From Undaria pinnatifida (Eukaryota > Sar > Phaeophyceae > Laminariales > Alariaceae), in NCBI GenBank assembly GCA_012845835.1, contig JABAKD010000002.1, forward strand, positions 15,016,129-15,080,128: DNA of 64,000 bases, given 5' to 3'. Numbering within the stretch: position 1 is the first letter of the stretch; every line of letters starts with the position of its first letter. Below are positions 49,692 through 58,600 of the stretch, one piece after another. The translations under genes and the position numbers were made by a program. The notes beneath the pieces are model-generated. The model was given only the letters and a program-made list of their open reading frames with translations, made no database searches and was not told where the DNA came from.

Positions 49692-52600
49692 TAGTAGTAG
49701 TAGTAGCAGTAGTAGGTTAATTAGCACCAGGGTAACAATAGCAACGGCAGTATACAAATAACGTCAACAGCAAGGCCAACAGCAACGTCTATCGTCGACT
49801 TCAACGCCGATCCAAGGACAGATATCATATATGATATATGGTACGGCGTTATGATAGGTCGGGGGCATCGCCATTGTCGTTTGATTTGACGCATTGCCAG
49901 TCGCCTTGGAATGTGTATGTGTTGGCCGTACGCCCGTCACCGCTGCTCGACTTGTTTCAGCGACGGGCTGTCAGTAGACATCTTTCGTGTTGAGGCTGTT
50001 ATTCGTTGCTGCTTGTTCACCGCGTTCACCGCCGTGCCTGGCGTGCCAGTATGATTTGTGTTGTGTTGTTTTTGCTTGGCCAGGTGTGGTGCATAGACAC
50101 AGAAGCATAATTTTTTTTGTTGAGTATTGAATATTTGATGTTCCTATATATTTATTTGTATTTGTAGTGCAATACTACTACTGTAATCTCAAGTAATGAG
50201 GGTGATGTTCGATGCTCAATGTTCGCCGTGCCTGCTGCTGTGCCCGCTGTTTGTTCTTGCGTTGGTCTTGCTGTTTGCACTACCCAGGTGTCTTGTACGC
50301 TGTGGACGCGAAGTTCTCAATCCTGATGAGAATCTCTGCCGTCGGAGGGCCTATGACTGCGGGGGGACCAGCCATCGTGCTTGAGGCAGATGTGGTAAAT
50401 GGACCGGTGAGCTTTCCAATGGTTTATTCATTTTTCATTTTTCCAACCGCCCATCGTGCCAGAGGCAGATGTCATCGATGGGCCGGTGAGCTTTGGAAAC
50501 ATATCCATCCGTCGTCCATCACGCCATACCCATACTCTTAGGTACTACTGTAGTTTACAGTTTAATAGCTATTAATATCACAACGTCACAAATATTGAAG
50601 TATGTTATTAATATTGAAGTATGTTAAGTGTCGATCCGATTGTGGCAGTGAAACATCACAGTAGTCAAGAACGTTCTTTGACCATGCCATCAACCATCAA
50701 TTATAAAAACTTCTCGACTTGTTTTTTGTGTCATGCTTTCTTCGTAAACTATTTTGAAATATGAAAAAATACACTTTTACAGTAAGTACCAGGTGTAAAT
50801 TTGTTACCAGGTACCAGGTATGTATTAACTTTCGCGCCAATGTTCAATACTCGTACACACAATGTGTGTACGTTGTTGTGTGCATTACAAGGGCACACGG
50901 CAGCTCGTTGCCAGCCTTACCCTTATCCCCATTTGCACCTGTACTTGTACCGTTACCATGCAGCAGCACTAACGTTTTACTAACTTCACGTAAACTTGCG
51001 CCGCGCGAAATGGACGATAATGGACGCTCTCGCTGTCTCGCCCCCCCCCACTACTGTACTGTACTGCTGTCTACGAGTGCTACCGACGCTTAAGGCCGTT
51101 TTGCGCCATCATTTTTAAGGTTGTTTTTCTGTTTCGTTTGGTGCAGTTGACTTCGGAAGTTACCCGCACGCATCCTTAACGGACTACCGCTATGGCCGTT
51201 ATTCTTTCTTTTTTTTTCGTTTTTTAACATTCATGTTGTTGTTTGTCGTGTTTTTCATGCAGCTACCTTTGGAGGTTACCCTTGACGCGTCGAACTCTAC
51301 CGACGTGGAAGGAATCGTCAGTCTAAGCTGGGACTGCGAAGGAGATGGCGTGTTCGAGGCCACCAGTGACTGGAGCGTTGCTACGGCGAGAACGCACGTA
51401 TGCACCTACGCCGAGGATGGCGCCTTCGAAGCCACGGTCCAGGCCACCAACTCGCTGGTACGTAGGATTGAAAGTTGCATCTGTTGTTTTCATGTGTTGT
51501 TTTCATGTGTTGTTTTCGTTACCAGGTATCGACGGTATTAATAGTAAGTACCGTTTTGCTGTCGCACCAGTTCTAAACCCTATATAGAGCTATGGACGGA
51601 GCTGTAGAGCTATATATAGAACAATAGACAGGACTGTGGGTTGGTTGAATGTGTTGAGTAGAAATGGACGACTTACTAGTGGTTGCCAACCAGGTGCGGT
51701 GATTTGCGAAGTGCTGCGCTTTTGTACCTGACTGGCGCGTTTTTGGCCTCCCTACCCCCCCCCCCCCCCTCTCGCCTCCCCTCCTCGCCTCCGTCCGCCT
51801 TTATTCTCAGAACGAAACCTCGTCGGAATTTATTGAAATCATCGCTGGAGATGCTGTCGGTCTGACGGATGTACCGACGACTGCTCCCGCGGCCACGCCG
51901 ACAGTGGCGCCCGCCCCAACCACGTCACCGGTTGCGGCACCCATTGGAGGCGCGCTGGAGTCGCCGCCGGAACTGGAGTGGGAGTTGGATGAAGCCTCAG
52001 GCGTTTATATGGGGGAGGTGGAGGTGGGGGTGGTGACTCTGGATAACTTCTGGGGAGTGACTACTACTAGGGGCTTTAATGGACAGGTGTGTGGGTTGGT
52101 TGGGGGTTGGTAGTGTAGGTGTTACCGGAGTAAGAGTTTGCTGTAGTGTCAGGCGTGTTTGTTGGGGGGTGGAGGTGGGGGTGGTGACGCTGGGTTATTT
52201 CTGCGGAGTTGCTACTACTTGGGGCTTTAATGAGTAGGTGTGTGGTTTAATAGGTTGGTTTGATTTGAGTTGGTGATGGTGATGGTGTGAGTTGAAGTTG
52301 GATGAAGCATCAGGCGTGTTTGTGGGGGAGTTGGAGGCGGGGTGGTGACGCCGAATATATTTGGCGGTGTTGCGTTGTTGGTGGTGGTGGTGTTGGTTTG
52401 TGGTCGGCGATGGTCGTGTTGGTACAGGTGGTAATGGTTGTGATGGTGGAGTCGGTGTTGTAGTGTTGGTGTTGTTACTGTTGCTGTTGTTTGTTGACTC
52501 GCCGTGTTGTCCTGACGATTGTTCGCTGGTTGTTGTTGATGCCGATACCCGATACGGTATATTTAATGTGTACGAGAGGGAAGGGAGGAGGGGGGGGAGG

Positions 52601-55600
52601 GGAGAGAGCGGTGACAAGTGAAGTTGTGTTTTTCATTTGGTGGTTTTGGTCGTTCTTTTGTGTTTTTCGGCAAAGTTGCACTCGGCGCTATCGATCGATT
52701 GTAGGCCGACCGTTGTGCTACCGCTCTTGTGTTTGTTTGAACTTTGGATGCCGCTTTTCCACCGTCTTTGCGGAGCGAATGCTTTTCCTCCGTCTTTGCG
52801 GAGGGATGTTCTCCTTGTTTCTCCTTTTTTTCATTGGTGTCGCTTTTGTGTTTGTTTTTTATTTTCGCCCAAACCTCAGATCCCGGGGCCCACGATTCGA
52901 ATGGAGGCGTGTTTGACGTACCAGCTGACTGTGACGAACGCGCTCGAAGGGCCTAACCCCGGGGGGAACTGGAACACGATGAAGGACCCCAACACCACGA
53001 ACATTCACACCCATGGACTGCACCTCTCGGGCGAGAGCCCTGCTGACGACGTTTTGTACGTGAAGATCACTCCGGGAGAGGCCCACACATGTGAGAACGC
53101 ACAACGAAACCGGCAAGAGAACGTCTGCTGTGAACGAAGGACGAACACCCGTCGAGCATGTTTTCTCAGGGGCGTGTACAACCATATCGTACATACGCCT
53201 GGTATATATCCCGTGTATACATCGAATATGTATGATACAATCAACAGAAATAAATGGTCGTGTAGCCATTATTAGACTATCGGCGTTTTTTACGCGAGAA
53301 TCACTCACTCCGGGAGAGGCCCACACTTACATGTGAAAACGAAGGACGATAACCGCCCGAGGCTGATTTTGCATCGATAGGGTATGTACAGGTAGTGCTG
53401 CACAGCCATCTCATGGCTGCTGTGTGATGAGCTCAAAGCGACGCTGATCTTGATTGCCTTGATGGCCTTTTATTTCAGAAACAGCCAACAGCGAAGACAA
53501 CCCTACCCTACAATACCTCTAGCGTTACTTTTACTACCATCGCAACTATACCCTACCTATAACATTTCTAAGAATAGTGTCATTAACCGTTTCAATTACC
53601 CCAATCCGTTTCCATCTTGTTTCAGACCAGTACACAATCCCGTGTGATCACGTGGGGGGGGGACGTTTTGGTACCGCCCCCCCCTACCACCTCCCTACCA
53701 CCTCCCTATCACCTCCCTATCACCACCTTGCCTCTAACATTAGTCTGCCTCAAACGTTAGCCGGTAGTTGGTACTCAATGTTACCGTGACATTAACATTG
53801 CCCCGATCATTTGCCGTTGGGCGTGTTATGTTTTGTGCAGATGAGTACACGATCCCGTGTGACCACGCCGGAGGAACCTTCTGGTACCACCCCCACCACC
53901 ACGGTTCCACCTCTCTGCAGATGGGCGGAGGTGCCATGGGAGCTCTGATCATCGAGGACAGGCCGGACGTGCATGCTATTCCCGACCAGATAGCCAATAT
54001 GCCGGAGATCGTGCTTACCATTCAGGTGACCTTTAATAGTAATACCATTCAGGTCATCTTCAACAACAGTACTACTTTTAGTAGCAGTTGTACGAGTAGA
54101 AATAATAGTATAGTAGTGCCATGAGGCCCCTCCCCTCCCTGATCATGGAGGACAGGCCCGACGTGCGCGTCATCCCCGACCAGATAGCCAACATGCCGGA
54201 CATCGTGGCCACCATTTTAGATAGCAGTTTCAGCTGGCAGCCAATCACAAGTCGCGGCTCGTCTGGGAGTCTTGAGTTGTTGTTGCTGTTATTGGTGTCT
54301 TGGGAATCTTGAGTAGCAGTGGTTTCTTTTAATATCGTCTGGCGGATGAGTAATTATACTAAATGCTGTACCTGGTACTAGTACTATTAATAGTATTATA
54401 AGTGATAAACGCCTTTACAAGTGCAAATCCGATCAAACGCCTTTCGGGACAAATCCCTTGGAACTTGCATGGAGAGGGCTTGGGCTTCAAAGAGGTTAAG
54501 CTCTCGCAACCCTTCCCTATGTGTCGTGTGTGTCGTGTGTGTGTCGTGTGGCAATTTTACTCGGTTGCATGATACAACAGTGCTATGAAACAGTGCTAAC
54601 ACGTGTGTCGCGGGTCGCTATTGATATTTGACATCCTGTGCGATGGTAGTGGAAGGCGTTGTATGAAGTTATTTTATTTTATTTTATTTTATTTATTTTT
54701 TATAACTAATTTTCAAGGACGTCAGCCGTGAGTTTGACGAATTTCAGGTTAATACTCATCTTTACAAGCTGCGTTGTTGGTACTCGTAATATACTATATG
54801 AGTGAGTTTTGATTGGGAGGTAGGTGTCTTATTTTTTGTCCACTATAATGGTAAGTATTGGTATTTATACTTTGGGTGGGGAATCTTGAGCTAGGTAAAA
54901 CATCACATGATGTCATCTATTTTATAAATTTATTACTGTAGTTTCCCCTATACTGCTTTATCATATGTATGGTAGGCGGTTTATTTTGTTTTTCTCCCCC
55001 CGGGGGCTTTATTATCGGAAAGAGTACGAATACAGAATGTTATTACTCATCTATATGTTGCTCTTAATACAGCATTCAAGAATTAAATTCATCTATTTTT
55101 GTGTGTCGTTGTGTTAGTCATGTTGGCGCAATAAAAACTTTGTGCCGGGAAACACGTCGCCAGGCAACGCGTTCGTTGGCTTCGCGTTACAGATGCCCCT
55201 TGTGTATAGCTGCACGCGCGTGAGTGTTGTGTATGTCTTTGTTTTTGTTCGCGCTTCTCGTTCACACCGAGTAATCGGACCGAGTTATCACACCGAGTCA
55301 TCGCACCGAGTCATCACACCGAGTAATCATACAGAGTAATCGTGAAGCAACATGAGCCACACATTCTACACAGGCACGTTAATGCTGCGCCTAAGGTTTT
55401 CTAACTGGAAAACGTATTGCTGTATCGCGTAACGCCCTTCTCTTTTCATTTGTCTTTCTTGCCTTTCCCATTTCCTGCCCGCCCCATTGTTCCCCCCTGC
55501 CCCCCCCCTCCCTCCCAATCACTGCGTGAGCTAGACAACCAAGTTATCTTTTTTTTTGCTGTTACGAGGATGGTTATCGGAGTAAGATCATATTGTGCGG

Positions 55601-58600
55601 GGTGGAAAACCCTAACTCCGCACAAGGGGAATGATCGCATCACGCAGTGTGAATATGGTAAGGCACCCACGAGGCAGTTACATAGTAATACCCATTGCTG
55701 TCTCTGGAGTGGCCACACCAGAAAACATAGTATAACCCATTGGCCCTGCCATCCGTAAGCAAGAAAGTAGGCACAACGTGTCGGAGTCCGTCTTACAAGC
55801 GGTTCTTGGAAGGATGCAGTTCACCCTTCATGCGACTCGCCGAACACCTCACGGCGCTTCGCGCTCGGTGCAAGCAATGTCTGCCTTGTTGGTAAAAACC
55901 TGACGTGCTCCGTCCCGGCATGGTAGGGATGCGAGGGTCTATGGTCATACGACTACGGCCATGCACAAACTGAGCACACGCACACACCCGCCCCCCCTGC
56001 CCGTACCGTCTGCGTGATCCAGGAAATGAACCCAGAGCTATCTTTGGCCGACAGGGATGCCTGCGGCGACGAGCTGTACAACACCACTGCCACCTCAATG
56101 TACGTGTCGCGCATTAAACCCTACATTACATGGAAATGTTTTCGATGTTGGCTTTTTTTGCGTCTCAAGAGCTTTCCCTTTTTTGTCCTACGCAACTTCT
56201 TGCATCGCTATGCTTGGCGATGTCATGAACCCTTTATTACTATTCTTCGTAATTAGTATAGACTATTGTATAGACTACAGGTCCCTGGTGCCTGGCGAAG
56301 GCACTTGGACAGAGTTCACTCGCTTCTTACAGTGACCGCATGTGATTTCTGAAGATACTGAACCGATTCCAATTATTGCAACTAATAACTTGTATATCTT
56401 GGTGCTGCTTCGATTATTTTTGCAGCCACTACCTAGTCAACGGCGAAGTGGTGCCGACGATCGAGATGACCACCGGCGTCTGGATGCGCTTCCGAATGGC
56501 TTTCGCTGGCCACGGAGCCAATCACGCGATCTCTCTACTAGACCCGGATGGCGACTGCGAGATGGGCGTGTTGGCGAAGGACGGGGTGTACCTGGGGGAG
56601 GTGCCTAGGATGGAGCCCACGCTCTTTTTCACGCCCGCCTCCAGGTGACAACTACAGTAACCACAGCAGTGTTGCAAGTGGCAATATTTTTTCAAGTATT
56701 TACTACTTTGGTAACACCAATAGTCGTTATTCTTCGTAGCACACATATTTGAGATATCGAGTCCCTGGGCACCATTACGTATTTCTTACCCGTACACGGT
56801 CCCTACGCATGGTCGCTTCGCATGGTCGCTACGCATGGTCGCTAGGCAAACATGCTGCAGTGACAAGTCGGTACATTTTAGTAGCTATCATCTTGCTGTT
56901 GTCAAATTAACTCACCGCCGTAGTCTTGTCCGCATGTATTGCCAAACCACTTTCAATAGGCCCACTCAGAATTCGGAAGCAACGAGTCAACAGGCAATGG
57001 CGACCTTCGCCGGCGTGGCGTTAGCATGGCGTGTATTCCGGTCTTGCTGTCTTTTCATTCGTTCTGGAGTCGCACCTCATTGTGGGGTGTTCTCTCGCCC
57101 GATTTATTCACCCTTCACCTCAGCAGTTGATTCTCACAGCGCGCACTAGCACCCCCTCCCTGCCACCGCTCCACTCCTGTCCGTCCCCGTACCCCACCGT
57201 ACCCCACCGTACCCCACCCCCCAGTGTTGCGATGGTGCTGCTTCATTTGTGCTTGGCTGTTGCGATGCCTGTGCTTGTGCTTATGCTTACGATGGTGGTG
57301 TGCATACGCTGCTACGCTTGTGTTAGTGATGGTCGTGGCAATTTTTAAGTTTCAAAGTACCTGGTACCAGTACAATATGTTGGTAGAGAAGCCTTTCGCC
57401 CATTGACAGACAGCAATATTGCCTTGGCTGAAACCAAACTGCTACCAGGTACGAAATAGATAGGTGTTACCTGGTAGTGTGGAACGCTCGGTCCTACACC
57501 CTTGACCTTCGCAGCGTGCGTTCTCCATTCAAGGACATGTCTCCTGACCTGAATTTTTTTTTTTTTTTTTTATCCTCCTGGGGATCCGGGTAAAAAAAGC
57601 TTAAGCTCCATACACTTTCGTTCGTGTACCAGTTTTCGTCCATCTGCAGAACGCAGACTTTGTGTCAACCTCGCCCCTCCGGTTTAGTCAACACTATGAA
57701 CTTGCCGGCCTTCTTTGACTGATCCCTATACTGACCCTGTCGTTTTTGGTGCTGGTGTGCTTGTTTGATGCTGCAGGGTTGACGCTGCGGTACGCTGCTC
57801 TACTGCTGGGGACTTCGACGTCCGAATAGAGTCGACGCTTACCCTGGGACAGACCACACCGTTGGCCATACTGACCGTGGAAGCGGGCACGGCCGACGCG
57901 GACGATGACCTTGAGACATGGGCGCCGTGCAGGTGAGCCAATACTCCAATTTAACGAAGCAATTGCTTCGAGCCGTTGCGCCATGACTTGTTTATACCAG
58001 CTAGTTATTATTGCACCCTTTCTGTAATCTGCTTTATACCAGTACTACCTGTTACTTACCACTTACAGTATACATTTTTCTTACCGGGTATCTTGTTTCA
58101 TAACGGTGCTGTCTACTATTAATAGGTACTTTTTTCTTTCGTTTTGCTGTTTCTTGTTTTTGGTTTTTGGTTTCCTGATGGTATTTTTTGTTTCTATTTT
58201 TTCTTCTTGTTGTCGAAGGTAGTTTGTGCTAACGTCCTAACCCATCTCTCCGACTCTTTCCCCGCCATTTAGACATACCTGGTACTGGAGATTCCTACTC
58301 CGATCCTACCTCTAACTCCGATCCCAGATGTGACCTTCTTCTCCGAACCCAGTTCTTATCCGCGCCGGTCTCTGTCTCTTCACACTTTGAACCGTACTAC
58401 CTCCAACACCTCAACCACACAAACACTTACCGAGTTTGTGGCCGATCCAAACTCCGACTCGATATATCCGATTTAGACCTCGTTTCCAACTTCAATCCAA
58501 ACTCGGATTGCCACTCGACCCCCCGCTCCAAATCCATTTCCGACCGACGCTGGTTTCTCCCCCCGCCCCCCCTCTCTTTTTACACGTCAGACCGTACTAC

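Noticed and set aside
49518-49757. Poly-Tyr ORF
   Set aside because: TAG trinucleotide run read antisense.
55142-55210. Extra exon between fusion exons 13 and 14
   Set aside because: Phases of 54025 and 56023 already match, and no usable splice sites flank the open frame.
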